A stretch of 64,000 nucleotides of DNA from Halopseudomonas bauzanensis (GTDB taxonomy: Bacteria; Pseudomonadota; Gammaproteobacteria; Pseudomonadales; Pseudomonadaceae). A program made the position numbers and the translations under genes. The notes beneath the pieces are model-generated. The model saw nothing but the letters and a program-made list of their open reading frames with translations. It was not told where the DNA came from and searched no databases. Shown piece by piece: positions 47,602-57,886 of this stretch (position 1 is its first letter; the number at the start of each line of letters is the position of its first letter). Where the stretch lies: positions 62,001 through 126,000 of the forward strand of contig NZ_FOUA01000006.1 of NCBI RefSeq assembly GCF_900114735.1. Direction: 5' to 3'.

Positions 47602-48489
47602 ATGTCTGATGTCGCTCCCCGCTTGATTCTTGGTTGCCCGTTATGGGCCGAACCGGCCTGGCGAGGTGCGCTGTATTCCAGCGGCGCCGATGCCGACCAG
47701 CGGCTATACGAGTATTCCCGGGTGTTTTCCGCTGTCGAGGGCAATACCACCTTCTATGCCTTGCCCGCGCCCGAGGTCGTGGCGCGTTGGGCTGAGCTGC
47801 TGCCGGCGGATTTCCATTTCTGTGCCAAGTTGCCCCGGGAGGTCAGTCATGGTGATCAACTGGACCCACGGAATATCGATCTGCTGCAGTTCTTCCAGCG
47901 TATGGCGCCTCTGGAGCAGCGGCTGGGGCCGATCTGGCTGCAACTGCCGGCGCGTGTCGGGCCGCAGCAGCTGGAACAACTGATCCGCTTTCTCGATGCG
48001 CTGCCGACGCACTATCGCTACGCTGTCGAGGTTCGCCATCCGGATTTCTTTCGCAAGGATGACAACGAGCGGCAGCTCAACCGCCTGCTGCATGAACGGG
48101 GCATCGAGCGGGTCATGTTCGATAGTCGCGGCCTGTTCGCCAGCACCGCCACGGATGCAGCAACCCTGGATGCCCAGCGCCGCAAACCACGGCTACCGGT
48201 TCACGCCGTTGCCCTGGCCCAGACGCCGACGGTGCGTTTCATCGGCGGCATGGATAATCAACAGAGTCTGCGCTGGCTGGAGCCCTGGCTTGCCAAGTGC
48301 GCGCAATGGCTGAATGAAGGCCGCAGCCCGATCCTATTCATGCACACCCCGGATAATTGCCTGGCGCCCGAGCTGGCACGGCTATTTCATGCGCGCTTGC
48401 AGGAACAGCTGCCTGAGCTGCCGCCCATGCCCGCCTGGCCGGGCGAGCAGCAATTGCTGGAATCGCCGCAGCAGGGCGGACTGTTCTGA
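47602..48489 (+). CDS. DUF72 domain protein
   Basis: This 295-residue protein belongs to the TIM-barrel DUF72 (YecE) family: LILGCPLWAEPAWRGALY, YSRVFSAVEGNTTFYALP, LPADFHFCAKLPREVSH and the YAVEVRHPDFF segment are typical. No biochemical activity has been established for the family. It starts 11 bases after the preceding small gene and is probably in the same transcript. Confidence 0.9.
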   Translation: MSDVAPRLILGCPLWAEPAWRGALYSSGADADQRLYEYSRVFSAVEGNTTFYALPAPEVVARWAELLPADFHFCAKLPREVSHGDQLDPRNIDLLQFFQRMAPLEQRLGPIWLQLPARVGPQQLEQLIRFLDALPTHYRYAVEVRHPDFFRKDDNERQLNRLLHERGIERVMFDSRGLFASTATDAATLDAQRRKPRLPVHAVALAQTPTVRFIGGMDNQQSLRWLEPWLAKCAQWLNEGRSPILFMHTPDNCLAPELARLFHARLQEQLPELPPMPAWPGEQQLLESPQQGGLF

Positions 48490-48553
48490 TCCGCCGCCGG
48501 GGTTGCGGTAAACTACCCGGCCATTTTGCCGTTCAGGAATTCGGACTCTATCC

Positions 48554-49339
48554 ATGACTGACTCACCTTGCCGCGTGGCGGTTTGCTGGCTGTCGCCGGA
48601 ACTGGAGCAGCCAGCGCAGGCATTGGCGATGCACCTGCAATTGCCGGTGCTGCCAGCCGGCAGCAGCCAGGCAGAATTGCTCTTGCAGGTCGGCAGCGAT
48701 GGCCTCAGCTTGCAGGCCACCGCTGCCGATGCCCCGGGCGCGGTGCGGGTGGACTTTGTCGAGGGCGCTCTGGCCCATCGTCGGCTATTTGGTGGCGGGG
48801 CAGGGCAGATGGTCGCCAAGGCGGTGGGGCTGCGTGGCGCGGTGCGGCCGACAGTGCTGGATGCCACCGCTGGCCTGGGGCGTGATGCCTTTGTGCTGGC
48901 CGCGTTGGGGTGTGAAGTGACGCTGATTGAACGCCAGCCGATCATTGCCGCGCTGCTCGAGGACGGCCTGCAGCGTGCCCGTCAGGCGGGAGGTGAGGTG
49001 GCTGAGATCGCCGCGCGCATGCAATTGCTGCAGGCTGACGCCATCGAGGCCATGGCTAACTGGTCAGCAGCAGTGCCCCAGGTCATTCACTTGGACCCGA
49101 TGTTTCCGCACCGGGACAAGTCGGCATTGGTGAAAAAGGAGATGCGCCTGTTCCGCCCGCTGGCTGGCGACGACCTCGATGCCCCGGCACTACTGGCCGC
49201 TGCGCTGCAACTGGCCAGCCACCGCGTCGCCGTCAAACGCCCGCGCAAGGCACCGGCCATCGATGGCCCGCCCCCCAGTGCCCAATTGAGCGGCCAATCG
49301 AGCCGCTATGATATCTACGGCAAGAAGAAACTGGAGTAA
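48554..49339 (+). CDS. rsmJ: 16S rRNA (guanine-1516-N2)-methyltransferase RsmJ
   Basis: This 261-residue enzyme shows the SAM motif [37 protein letters not shown], and the catalytic-like [20 protein letters not shown]. These fit RsmJ (YhiQ), which methylates G1516 in helix 45 of 16S rRNA. The end of plsB, on the other strand, lies 43 bases away. Confidence 0.94.
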   Translation: MTDSPCRVAVCWLSPELEQPAQALAMHLQLPVLPAGSSQAELLLQVGSDGLSLQATAADAPGAVRVDFVEGALAHRRLFGGGAGQMVAKAVGLRGAVRPTVLDATAGLGRDAFVLAALGCEVTLIERQPIIAALLEDGLQRARQAGGEVAEIAARMQLLQADAIEAMANWSAAVPQVIHLDPMFPHRDKSALVKKEMRLFRPLAGDDLDAPALLAAALQLASHRVAVKRPRKAPAIDGPPPSAQLSGQSSRYDIYGKKKLE

Positions 49340-49382
49340 GCGGTTTCTGTAGATGACGGTATGGGGCAGCGCACACGGGGGG

Positions 49383-51851
49383 CTACCCTGCGCTGCGGGC
49401 CACTTGGCGGATGGACAGGCGGATTTCGGCACTGAGGACGCGTTTGGCGGTGCTCTCGGCGATATCTTCCAGCTCCGGTTGGTAATGCAACCGACCTTCG
49501 TTGTCGGTGCTCAGTACCTCGAAGGTCTGCAACCGTTGGATGAATTGGCGGAACAGGGTCTTGTCGAAGAACTCCGGGGCGTTGAGTCCATGCAGGATCG
49601 ACAGGCGCTGGGCCATGACGGTGCACAGCCCCTCCAGCTGCTCGGCGGTGAGGCTGCCGTTGGGGTTGTTCAGCAGCAGCGCCGCAGCCATGTAGAAGCG
49701 TTCCAGCATCTGGATGATGCTGCGAGCCAGCAGGGTGAGCAGCACGAACTCGCCGGAGGCGGTATCCGGACGGTGGATCTGCTCGTTCTCCTCGCGCAGC
49801 AGGCCACGCCCGACCAGGCCGTCCACGTAGCGGCTGATGATCTCCGGCAACTCCTCTTCACGCCAGTGCAGAAACAGCTCGCCTTGCAGATAGGGATAGA
49901 GCGCGCTGACCAGCCGCTCGATCTGCTCACGACTCATGCGTGCGTTGTTGAGGAACAGGCAGGCGATCAGCGCTGGTAACGCCACCAGGTGCAGAATGTT
50001 ATTGCGATACCAGGTCATCAGCACCGCTTGGGGTTCGTCGAGAAACAGGATCTCACCCAGCGCATCGGACTGGCGACCTATCATGCCCATGGCTTCCACA
50101 TGGCTGATCTGCTCGGCGCCAGCGAGCGTCGGCAAGGTGACATTGGCGCTGTAGGGCACATCACCCAGCAGGCCGGTGAAGGTGTCCAGAGTGCGGGACA
50201 GCGTCGCCTCATCCAATGCCAGACGCCGGGTCGAGAGCATGGCCAGCGCCACCAGGTTGACCGGGTTGGCATCCGCCGCCGCGTTGATCGCCCCGCCGAG
50301 GGTCCGTGCCAACTGGTTGGTCACATCCGGTAGCCAGTCTGGTTTGTATTCGGGGGCGTTGTGCTGATCACGCCAATCGGGCTGGCGCTGATCGAGAAAA
50401 TCATTCAGCGCCACTGGGCTGCCGAAGTTGAGTGCCACTTCGCCGAAGCGCAGCTTGAGAGCGGACAGTACCCGGAACAGATCGAAGAAGGACTCCTTCT
50501 TCTTTTCCTTGCCGCGCAGCTCGCCCAGGTAGGTACGACCTTCCAGCACTCGCTCGTAACCGATGTACACCGGCATGAACACGATGGGCCGGCGGGATGA
50601 ACGCAGGTAGCTGCGCAAGGTGATCGCCAGCATGCCGGTCTTGGGGTCGAGCAGGCGGCCGGTGCGCGAGCGCCCGCCCTCGATGAAGTACTCGACCGGG
50701 AACCCACGGCTGAACAGGGTATGCAGGTACTCATTGAATACCGCGGTGTACAGCTGGTTGCCGCGAAAGCTGCGACGCATGAAGAAGGCACCGCCACGGC
50801 GCAGAATGCTGCCGATCACCGGCATGTTGAGATTGATGCCGGCAGCGATGTGCGGCGGGGTCAGACTGCTGCGGACCAGCAGGTAGGACAGCAGCAGATA
50901 GTCGATATGGCTGCGATGACAGGGCACATAGATGATTTCATTGCCGCGGGCGATGTCCTGCACGTTTTCCAGATTGTTGACCTTGATGCCGTCATACAGC
51001 TTGTTCCAGAACCAGGACAGGACGATTTCCAGAAAGCGGATGATGCTGTAGGTGAAGTCCGAGGCGATCTCGTCGGCATAGCGGGCGGCACGCTGGCGGG
51101 CGCGCTCTTCGCTGATGTTCTGCTCGACCGCCTCGCGGGCGATGGCCGCGCGTACCAGTGGCCCGTGCATCAGTCCTTTCAGTAGCGTGCGACGGTGGGA
51201 CAGGTCGGGGCCGACCACAGCGCCGCGCTGGTGCTTGAAGTGCACGCGCAACAGGCGGCTGACCTTGCGCAGGTTGCGGTTGTGGCCAAGGTTTTCATCG
51301 GCCAGTTCCCGCAGCGACAGCGGCTCGCCGAAGCTGACGCGGATCTTGCGGCCATGTACCAGGATCGCCAGTAATTTGCGCAGTTTGCCGCCCACCCCCC
51401 AGTTATGTGCGAACAGCAGCTTCAACGGCGATGATTCAGCATCCGGCGACAGGCCCCAGAATACGCTGACCGGGACTATCTTCACCTCGGGAGTGACCCG
51501 CAATTCCACCGCGGTGAGGGCGCGCAGCAACCGCGGCGAACGCTTGCGCGGGTCGGGGCGCCCGCTCCAGGCCAGTTCGCTGGTGAGATGGAAGTAGGCG
51601 GACTCTTCCTCCAGCGCACCGCTCGGCGGCATGACCGGCCGCGGCAGGCCGGCCCGTCGGCATTCCTGATCCAATACCAGCAGATCGGAATAGGATCGCC
51701 CGGGCAGCACATAGAGAATCGGCTCGCCACTGGCCGGAGCGATCTTCGCCAGCGGATTGCCGATGCTCTCCGAGCGGGCCCACAGGTACAACAGGCGGCG
51801 CATCAGGCCGAAACGCAGGCGGCTGAACAGGGAGGGTTGGGCTGATGGCAT
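49383..51851 (-). CDS. plsB: Glycerol-3-phosphate 1-O-acyltransferase PlsB
   Basis: This 822-residue inner-membrane-associated enzyme makes lysophosphatidic acid, the first step of phospholipid synthesis. The acyltransferase motif HX4D is in [14 protein letters not shown], followed by [20 protein letters not shown] and the [12 protein letters not shown] block. I chose ATG 51851 ([15 protein letters not shown]); the longer reading from 52082 adds 77 residues with no family support. Length matches the family. Confidence 0.96.
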   Translation of the reverse strand: MPSAQPSLFSRLRFGLMRRLLYLWARSESIGNPLAKIAPASGEPILYVLPGRSYSDLLVLDQECRRAGLPRPVMPPSGALEEESAYFHLTSELAWSGRPDPRKRSPRLLRALTAVELRVTPEVKIVPVSVFWGLSPDAESSPLKLLFAHNWGVGGKLRKLLAILVHGRKIRVSFGEPLSLRELADENLGHNRNLRKVSRLLRVHFKHQRGAVVGPDLSHRRTLLKGLMHGPLVRAAIAREAVEQNISEERARQRAARYADEIASDFTYSIIRFLEIVLSWFWNKLYDGIKVNNLENVQDIARGNEIIYVPCHRSHIDYLLLSYLLVRSSLTPPHIAAGINLNMPVIGSILRRGGAFFMRRSFRGNQLYTAVFNEYLHTLFSRGFPVEYFIEGGRSRTGRLLDPKTGMLAITLRSYLRSSRRPIVFMPVYIGYERVLEGRTYLGELRGKEKKKESFFDLFRVLSALKLRFGEVALNFGSPVALNDFLDQRQPDWRDQHNAPEYKPDWLPDVTNQLARTLGGAINAAADANPVNLVALAMLSTRRLALDEATLSRTLDTFTGLLGDVPYSANVTLPTLAGAEQISHVEAMGMIGRQSDALGEILFLDEPQAVLMTWYRNNILHLVALPALIACLFLNNARMSREQIERLVSALYPYLQGELFLHWREEELPEIISRYVDGLVGRGLLREENEQIHRPDTASGEFVLLTLLARSIIQMLERFYMAAALLLNNPNGSLTAEQLEGLCTVMAQRLSILHGLNAPEFFDKTLFRQFIQRLQTFEVLSTDNEGRLHYQPELEDIAESTAKRVLSAEIRLSIRQVARSAG

Positions 51852-52153
51852 GGGCAATCTCTGAAATGACAGGCAACGAGCGGCGATTCTACCGTTTTTC
51901 AATACTTTGTTACATTCGCCGCTGTATAGCCGGGTCTTGAAACGCCGCAGGGATATGCCCATATCAGTAAACGGCAGGATAATTTGCTCGCCACAGGAAC
52001 ACCTATTGGCTCTGGTGATGGACCGGTATCTGCGGAACCAGTGCAGGCCTGAAATGTCCTTTTCCCGTGCGCTGGTAATCAATGTATCCTTGCGCTTTGC
52101 GGCACGCGCCTGATTGCGACGCGCCAGTATTCCGGGGGGAAATGGAAGAGGCC
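51852..52153. other. Divergent region between plsB and the ABC exporter
   Basis: This 302-base region has no gene I can support. On the minus strand a -10-like TAGAAT lies about 40 bases before plsB but lacks a good -35. The right end carries GGGGGGAA before the ABC gene. Confidence 0.5.
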
Positions 52154-53083
52154 ATGATAAAGATAAACAGCCTGACCAAACGCTTTGGCGACCACGTCGC
52201 CGTGGACAATCTGTCCTTTGAGGTAAAACCGGGGGAAGTCCTGGGCTTTCTCGGCCCGAACGGTGCCGGCAAGTCCACCACCATGAAGATGCTCACCGGC
52301 TTTCTCACGCCGGACGGTGGCAGTGCCTCCATCTGCGGGTTCGATATCCGTACCCAGATTCTTCAGGCCCAGCAGCAGATGGGCTATCTGCCCGAAGGCG
52401 CACCCTGTTATGGCGACATGCGGGTGAAAGGCTTTCTCGAATTCATTGCCGAGGTTCGCGGATTGCGCGGCGCTGACAAGCAGCGCCATGTCGCGCGCGC
52501 GGTCGAGCAGGTGGAATTGCAGGGGGTACTCGGGCAGAGCATCGATACTCTGTCCAAGGGTTTCAAGCGCCGGGTCGGTCTGGCCCAGGCGATTCTGCAT
52601 GACCCAAAGGTGCTGATTCTCGATGAGCCCACCGACGGGCTCGACCCCAACCAGAAACACCAGGTGCGGCAACTGATCCAGCAACTGGCCAGCGACAGCA
52701 ACAAGATCGTGGTGATCTCCACGCACATCCTCGAAGAAGTCAGTGCCGTATGCAGCCGCGCGGTGGTGATTGCCCGTGGCCGGTTGCTGGCCGACGGGAC
52801 GCCCGACGAGCTGGAAGCCCGCTCGAATTACCATCAGGCGGTGACCGTGCTGTTGCAGCAGCCAGTGGACAGCCAGCCATTGCTGGCGCTGCCGGGGGTG
52901 AAAGAGGTCGAAGTCGAACATGGTGGGCACCAGCTGACAGTGATTGCCGAGCCGGATGCGGTGATTTTCCCGGCGGTGGGCGAATATGCGCGTCAGCAAC
53001 AGTGGCAGGTCAAGGAACTGTCGGTGGAGCGGGGACGTCTGGACGATGTCTTCCGCCGCCTGACCGCGGAGGAGGCCGCATGA
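52154..53083 (+). CDS. ABC transporter ATP-binding protein, Gld type
   Basis: This protein of about 309 residues has the P-loop GPNGAGKST, the signature [16 protein letters not shown] and Walker [14 protein letters not shown], so it is a full ABC ATPase. It resembles the gliding-motility-type (GldA) ATPases found with a permease and a large auxiliary membrane protein. An ATG at 52142 would add four residues. Its stop overlaps the permease ATG by 4 bases. Confidence 0.93.
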   Translation: MIKINSLTKRFGDHVAVDNLSFEVKPGEVLGFLGPNGAGKSTTMKMLTGFLTPDGGSASICGFDIRTQILQAQQQMGYLPEGAPCYGDMRVKGFLEFIAEVRGLRGADKQRHVARAVEQVELQGVLGQSIDTLSKGFKRRVGLAQAILHDPKVLILDEPTDGLDPNQKHQVRQLIQQLASDSNKIVVISTHILEEVSAVCSRAVVIARGRLLADGTPDELEARSNYHQAVTVLLQQPVDSQPLLALPGVKEVEVEHGGHQLTVIAEPDAVIFPAVGEYARQQQWQVKELSVERGRLDDVFRRLTAEEAA

Positions 53084-53814
53084 GTAGTCTTGGTGTGATT
53101 TTCAAGCGTGAGCTGGGTAGCTATTTCGCCACCCCGCTGGCCTATATCTTCATCGTCATCTTTCTGATGCTGTCGGCGGTCTTCACCTTCTATCTGGGTG
53201 GCTTCTACGAAGGCGGCCAGGCGGATCTGATCCCCTTCTTCAATTTCCATCCCTGGTTGTACCTGTTTCTGGTGCCGGCGGTGGCCATGCGGCTGTGGGC
53301 CGAGGAGCGCAAGTCCGGCACCATCGAATTGCTGATGACCTTGCCGGTATCGCGTACCGACATGGTGCTGGGCAAGTTCCTGGCCGCCTGGGTGTTCGTC
53401 GGTATCGCCCTGGTACTGACATTTCCGATCATCATCACGGTCAACTATCTGGGCTCGCCGGATAACGGCGCCATCTTCACCGGCTACCTGGGCAGCTGGC
53501 TGCTGGCTGGCGGCTACCTGGCCATCGGATCGTGCATGTCGGCATTGACCAAGAACCAGGTGATTGCCTTCATTCTCAGCGTGGTGGCCTGTTTCGTGTT
53601 CATCGTCAGCGGCTTTCCGCTGGTGCTGGATTTGTTCAGCGGCTGGGCTCCCCAGTGGCTGCTGGATGCCATTGCCTCACTCAGTTTCCTGATTCGCTTC
53701 GATGCCATCAGCAAGGGCGTGCTGGATCTGCGTGACCTGCTGTATTTCATATCGCTGATGGCGGCCTGGCTGCTGGCCACCGCGATCGTCATCGACCTGA
53801 AAAAGGCCGATTGA
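53080..53814 (+). CDS. ABC transporter permease, Gld type
   Basis: This 244-residue ABC-2 permease has six membrane segments. It begins [22 protein letters not shown] and carries the conserved RLWAEERKSGTIELLMTLPVSRTDMVLGK segment of GldF-like permeases. It overlaps the ATPase gene (ATGA) and pairs with the auxiliary protein that follows. The substrate is unknown; a lipid, lipoprotein or polysaccharide are possible. Confidence 0.92.
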   Translation: MSSLGVIFKRELGSYFATPLAYIFIVIFLMLSAVFTFYLGGFYEGGQADLIPFFNFHPWLYLFLVPAVAMRLWAEERKSGTIELLMTLPVSRTDMVLGKFLAAWVFVGIALVLTFPIIITVNYLGSPDNGAIFTGYLGSWLLAGGYLAIGSCMSALTKNQVIAFILSVVACFVFIVSGFPLVLDLFSGWAPQWLLDAIASLSFLIRFDAISKGVLDLRDLLYFISLMAAWLLATAIVIDLKKAD

Positions 53815-53831
53815 GGCAAGGGAGAATAACA

Positions 53832-55676
53832 ATGAAACGACTGATGTATTCAGGTACCGGGCTGCTGGTACTGCTGCTGGCCTTCATCGCCTTCAACATG
53901 GCTACCGGGGTATTGCTGCCCGGGGCCCGACTCGATCTGACCGAACAGAAACTATTCACCATCTCCGATGGTACGCGGGAGATTCTGGAAGAGCTGGATG
54001 AGCCGATCACGCTGTACTTCTTCTTCTCCGACCGTGCCAGCAAGGACATGGTGGTGCTGCGCAACTATGCCCGCCGGGTCGAGGAAATGCTCCGCGAATA
54101 CGAGCGTGTGGCTGGCGGTAAACTGAAACTGCAGATCATCGATCCGCAGCCCTTCTCCGAGGCCGAGGACCGTGCCGCCGAATTTGGCCTGCAGGCCGTG
54201 CCGCTGACCCAGAGTGGCGATCAGCTGTACTTTGGTCTGGCCGGCACCAACGAACTGGCCCAGCGGGAAATCATCCCGTTCTTCGCCCTGGAGCAGGAAG
54301 GACTGTTGGAATATGAACTGAGCCGGCTGATCAACAGCCTGGCGCAACCGGAAAAGCCGCAGATCGGGCTGATTTCCGGTTTGCCCATGGCCGGCGGCAT
54401 GAATCCGATGAGCGGCCAGCCCGGCGCGCCCTGGGTCGCTTTCGAGCAGATGCAGCAGATGTTCAGCTTGCAGGAGCTGGAGGCCGACATCGATACCGTG
54501 CCGGAGGAGATCGAGGTCCTGTTGCTGGTGCATCCCAAGACCCTGAGCGAGGCGGCATTGTTGGCCGTCGATCAGTTCGTGCTGCGCGGCGGCAAACTGC
54601 TGGCCTTCATCGATCCGCTGGCCGAAGCGGACCAGAGCATGGAAGCCATGATGGATGGCATGGCCGACGGTAAATCATCTGATCTTGGCCCGCTGCTGAA
54701 GGCCTGGGGCGTGGGTTACAACCCGGAACAGGTGGTGCTCGATGCCCGCCTGGGCATGTCGGTCAGTCGCGGTCAGGGACAATTGCCGGCGCGGCATATT
54801 GGTTGGCTGGAGGTTGAGCCGCAGTTCATGAGCCGCGACGACACCGTCACCGCGCCGTTGCAACTGCTGACTATTGCTACCGCCGGCGCGCTGCAGCCGC
54901 TGGAAGGGGCGAGCACGCAGTTCCTGCCGCTGCTGTCGAGCAGTGCCAACAGTGCGCTGATACCCAGCAGCCGCTTCAGCCGCATGCAGGACCCGGAAGT
55001 GCTGCTTAACGGCTTCCAGGCGGATGATCAGGTCTATCATTTCGCGGCTCGGTTGCAGGGCCCGGCCAGCACGGCCTTTCCGGATGGCCTGGAAGGTCGT
55101 GACGTGGAACTGACCGAAGCGGACAACATCAACGTGCTGCTGATTGCCGACACCGACCTGCTCACCGACCGCATGTGGGTGCAGGTGCAGGACTTCTTCG
55201 GCCAGCGTGTTCCTCAGCCCTGGGCTGACAATGGCGGCCTGCTGATCAACGCGCTGGATAACCTGTCCGGTTCCGAGGCGCTGATCAGCGTGCGCTCGCG
55301 GGGCGATTTCAGCCGGCCGTTCACCGTGGTGGAGGATCTGCAGCGCAAGGCCGAGCGCCGCTACCGCGCCAGCGAGCAGCGCCTGCAACAGCAGCTGGAA
55401 CAGACCGAGCAGCGCCTGCGTGAGCTGCAGCAGGGTCAAGACCCATCGCAGTTGACCGAGCTGAGTGCTGAACAGGAGCAGGCGATCCAGGGTTTTCTCG
55501 ATGAGAAGCTGGCGATCCGCAAGCAGCTGCGCGACGTGCGCTATGAGTTGAACGCAGATATCGAACGCCTGGGCAATCAGCTCAAGATGATCAATGTCGC
55601 CTTGGTACCGGCTCTGCTGACTCTTGGTGTGCTGCTGTGGTGGCTGGTTGGCCGCGCGCGCCGTCGCGCGGTCTGA
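53832..55676 (+). CDS. GldG-like ABC auxiliary protein
   Basis: This 614-residue protein has an N-terminal membrane segment (residues 7-25), a large extracytoplasmic ABC_transp_aux-type domain (RLDLTEQKLFTISDGTREIL onward), a coiled coil near residues 510-590 rich in Gln/Glu/Arg, and a C-terminal membrane segment. This is the GldG layout. GGGAGA is 8 bases before the ATG. It would scaffold the exporter in the periplasm. Confidence 0.9.
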   Translation: MKRLMYSGTGLLVLLLAFIAFNMATGVLLPGARLDLTEQKLFTISDGTREILEELDEPITLYFFFSDRASKDMVVLRNYARRVEEMLREYERVAGGKLKLQIIDPQPFSEAEDRAAEFGLQAVPLTQSGDQLYFGLAGTNELAQREIIPFFALEQEGLLEYELSRLINSLAQPEKPQIGLISGLPMAGGMNPMSGQPGAPWVAFEQMQQMFSLQELEADIDTVPEEIEVLLLVHPKTLSEAALLAVDQFVLRGGKLLAFIDPLAEADQSMEAMMDGMADGKSSDLGPLLKAWGVGYNPEQVVLDARLGMSVSRGQGQLPARHIGWLEVEPQFMSRDDTVTAPLQLLTIATAGALQPLEGASTQFLPLLSSSANSALIPSSRFSRMQDPEVLLNGFQADDQVYHFAARLQGPASTAFPDGLEGRDVELTEADNINVLLIADTDLLTDRMWVQVQDFFGQRVPQPWADNGGLLINALDNLSGSEALISVRSRGDFSRPFTVVEDLQRKAERRYRASEQRLQQQLEQTEQRLRELQQGQDPSQLTELSAEQEQAIQGFLDEKLAIRKQLRDVRYELNADIERLGNQLKMINVALVPALLTLGVLLWWLVGRARRRAV

Positions 55677-55687
55677 GGAGGATAGTC

Positions 55688-56665
55688 ATGCGTAACAAAC
55701 CTTTGATCTTCACGGTGGTACTCACAGCGATACTGGTGGCGCTGGCGTTGAATATGCGTGGTCAGGACCGGGTCGCCGACCTGTCCAGCCGCGATCTGCT
55801 ATCGCCGATGCAGGAGAAGCAGTTGCCGGCGCTGGAGCGCATCAGCCTGACGCGGGGCGAAGGGCGGGTCGAGCTGGCACGGCATGATGGCACCTGGGGC
55901 GTCGTCAGCCACGCCGGCTTCCCGGTCCAGCAAGAACGCCTGGCGGCGTTGCTGCACGCCCTGCGTGGTGCCCGGGTAGTCGAGGAAAAGACCAGCAATC
56001 CCGAGCATCACGCGCGTCTGGGGCTGGAGGTGGCTGCGGACAGCGAAGCGCTGAAGGTCGACCTGCACACCCCGGAGCTGGATTTCGGGGTGATCTATGG
56101 CGACCGGGTGGGCAACGGGCAACTGGTGCGTTTCATTGACAATGATCAGGTGCTGCTGCTCAACCGGCCGCTGAGCATCTCGGTCAGCCCGCTCGATTGG
56201 CTGGCGCTGAAGGCCGTCGATATTCCCATGCAGCAGGTCGCGACGGCCCGCTGGACTCATGCCGACGGCGAAACCCTGGAGCTCGACAAGCGCGCTGAGG
56301 GGGATTACAACCTGCGCATGGTCGGCCTGGAAGCTGATCAGCAGAGCGGCAACGAGCGCTGGATCAACAGTATGGTATTGGCGCTGATCAACCTGACGGC
56401 GCAAAACGTGGCGCTGCGTGAAGATCTTGCCTTGGCCGAGCCCATGCTGCGGATGCAGGTAACCACCTGGGCCGGCGCCGAGCTGGCGGCTTCGCTGCAT
56501 GACGTCGAGGGTCGCTACTGGCTGGTGATCGACAACTACGCTGCAGCCGAGGCCGAGGAAGACCCGTTGCAGGTTAATGCCGATTCGCGCTGGGCCTATC
56601 AGATCGGTATCGGTCAGGTGGAGAACCTCAACAAGCGGCAGGCCGATATCGTACGTTCCCCGTAG
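55688..56665 (+). CDS. DUF4340 domain protein of the Gld-like operon
   Basis: This 325-residue protein has one N-terminal membrane segment (IFTVVLTAILVALAL) and a DUF4340 region with LLSPMQEKQLPALERISLT and LGLEVAADSEALKVDL. DUF4340 proteins often follow GldG-like genes and are presumably part of the same complex. It starts 11 bases after GldG behind GAGGA. Function is known only by association. Confidence 0.88.
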   Translation: MRNKPLIFTVVLTAILVALALNMRGQDRVADLSSRDLLSPMQEKQLPALERISLTRGEGRVELARHDGTWGVVSHAGFPVQQERLAALLHALRGARVVEEKTSNPEHHARLGLEVAADSEALKVDLHTPELDFGVIYGDRVGNGQLVRFIDNDQVLLLNRPLSISVSPLDWLALKAVDIPMQQVATARWTHADGETLELDKRAEGDYNLRMVGLEADQQSGNERWINSMVLALINLTAQNVALREDLALAEPMLRMQVTTWAGAELAASLHDVEGRYWLVIDNYAAAEAEEDPLQVNADSRWAYQIGIGQVENLNKRQADIVRSP

Positions 56666-56676
56666 CACAATCTCCC

Positions 56677-56704
56677 TTGCAGGTCGGTCATGTTTGGCTA
56701 GAAT
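56677..56704 (+). promoter_or_regulatory. Sigma-70-type promoter of the cold-shock gene
   Basis: TTGCAG (56677-56682), a 16-base spacer and TAGAAT (56699-56704) form a plausible promoter. It lies about 185 bases before the coding start, so the mRNA would have a long leader. Confidence 0.6.
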
Positions 56705-56711
56705 CGAGTCA

Positions 56712-56889
56712 CGGCCTCTATAAACAGTATTCCAAACTGGGGCGCGTCCGGTTGTACGGCGAGTCCCTTCATGGGAGCGACGCCGCGTCAGGTTCGCACC
56801 AGCTACCGAATCAAGGTTGAACGGAGTGTCGTTATCGCCACTCCGGACTTCCCGGGTGGTGGGTCATTGGTGATGTGGAGATTGTGGGA
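56712..56889 (+). promoter_or_regulatory. Long 5' leader of the cold-shock mRNA
   Basis: About 175 transcribed bases are expected before the start codon. A stem GGAGTG / CACTCC lies near 56825-56846. Long structured leaders that refold in the cold are a known feature of cspA-type mRNAs; whether this one acts so is inference. Confidence 0.45.
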
Positions 56890-57099
56890 ATGTCTGATCG
56901 GCAAACCGGTACGGTTAAATGGTTCAACGATGCCAAGGGTTTTGGCTTCATTCAGCGTGACTCGGGGCCGGATGTGTTTGTGCACTTCCGTGCCATTCGC
57001 GGCGAAGGGCACCGCACTCTGGTCGAAGGCCAGAAGGTGGAGTTCGATGTCACTCAGGGGCAGAAGGGCTTGCAGGCAGAGGATGTAGCCGCCCTTTGA
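56890..57099 (+). CDS. Cold-shock domain protein
   Basis: This 69-residue single CSD protein begins [22 protein letters not shown] and contains DVFVHFRAI, the two RNA-binding motifs (RNP1 KGFGFI and RNP2 VFVHF). Such proteins act as RNA chaperones. The start at 56890 has GGGA just before. Its stop overlaps a possible TTG start of the next gene. Confidence 0.95.
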   Translation: MSDRQTGTVKWFNDAKGFGFIQRDSGPDVFVHFRAIRGEGHRTLVEGQKVEFDVTQGQKGLQAEDVAAL

Positions 57100-57395
57100 A
57101 CGTCGCCGAGGCGAGATCGTCCTGGTATTGCCTGGCGCTGGGCGACGGCCTGTTGGCTACTGTCCCGCTGAGCGATATCGAAGACGCCTTCCGGCAGCTG
57201 CATCCGGCCGAAGCTCCACCGGGTGCAGCTGTTTTCAGCCGTCACCGTCTCGATGGCCTGCAGTGTCAGGTCACAGTCTATTTTTCCCCGGCGCTGGCTG
57301 GGCTGGCGCGCAGCTTCAATGCCCATCCCTGTTGCGTGCCCGAAGGCCATGACCTGGAATTACTGGTGGGCTCAGCCCAGGCTCTCACTCGCTGA
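57096..57395 (+). CDS. Hypothetical protein overlapping the cold-shock gene
   Basis: This 99-residue frame starts with a TTG overlapping the csp stop (TTGA). It reads as a small soluble protein ([25 protein letters not shown] ... [21 protein letters not shown]). No motif is recognised. GAGGA lies 12 bases upstream inside csp. Codon use is consistent with a real gene; the TTG start is the weakest point. Confidence 0.6.
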   Translation: MNVAEARSSWYCLALGDGLLATVPLSDIEDAFRQLHPAEAPPGAAVFSRHRLDGLQCQVTVYFSPALAGLARSFNAHPCCVPEGHDLELLVGSAQALTR

Positions 57396-57405
57396 TTCCG
57401 CGTAA

Positions 57406-57846
57406 TCAGGCGCTTGGCAGATTGCCATCCAGCCAGCGCTGAAAATCCGACGGCGGCAGCGCGCCATTGAGGCGGGCCACTTCCTTGCCACGGTGCATGA
57501 TCAGCAATGTCGGGATGCTGCGAATAGCGAAGCGTGCCGCCAGCTCCTGGGCAGCTTCGGTGTCGACCTTGGCCAGGCGGGCGCGGGGTTCGATATTGCC
57601 TGCGGCCTGGGCGAACACCGGTGCGAATTGCTGGCAGGGCCCACACCAACTGGCCCAGAAGTCCACTACCAGGGGCAGATCGGCATTGGCATGGGCATTG
57701 AAATTGGCGCCACCCAGATCTACCGGGGCGCCGCTGAACAGCGCTTCCTTGCAGGCTCCGCAGCGGGGCGCCTGATCAAGCCGTTCGGCAGGCAGACGGT
57801 TGCGGCGATGGCAATGTGGGCAGGCCAGGGTCATGGGTTCGCTCAT
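57406..57846 (-). CDS. trxC: Thioredoxin 2
   Basis: This 146-residue thioredoxin has an N-terminal zinc ribbon (CPHCHRRNR ... CGACKEALF) and the active site WASWCGPCQQF. TrxC in E. coli is part of the oxidative-stress response. ATG 57846 follows GAGGAG by 7 bases. The longer reading upstream is not needed. Confidence 0.95.
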   Translation of the reverse strand: MSEPMTLACPHCHRRNRLPAERLDQAPRCGACKEALFSGAPVDLGGANFNAHANADLPLVVDFWASWCGPCQQFAPVFAQAAGNIEPRARLAKVDTEAAQELAARFAIRSIPTLLIMHRGKEVARLNGALPPSDFQRWLDGNLPSA

Positions 57847-57886
57847 GGGCGGGCTCCTCTGCAATTGATCTGGGCAGACGCTGCGC

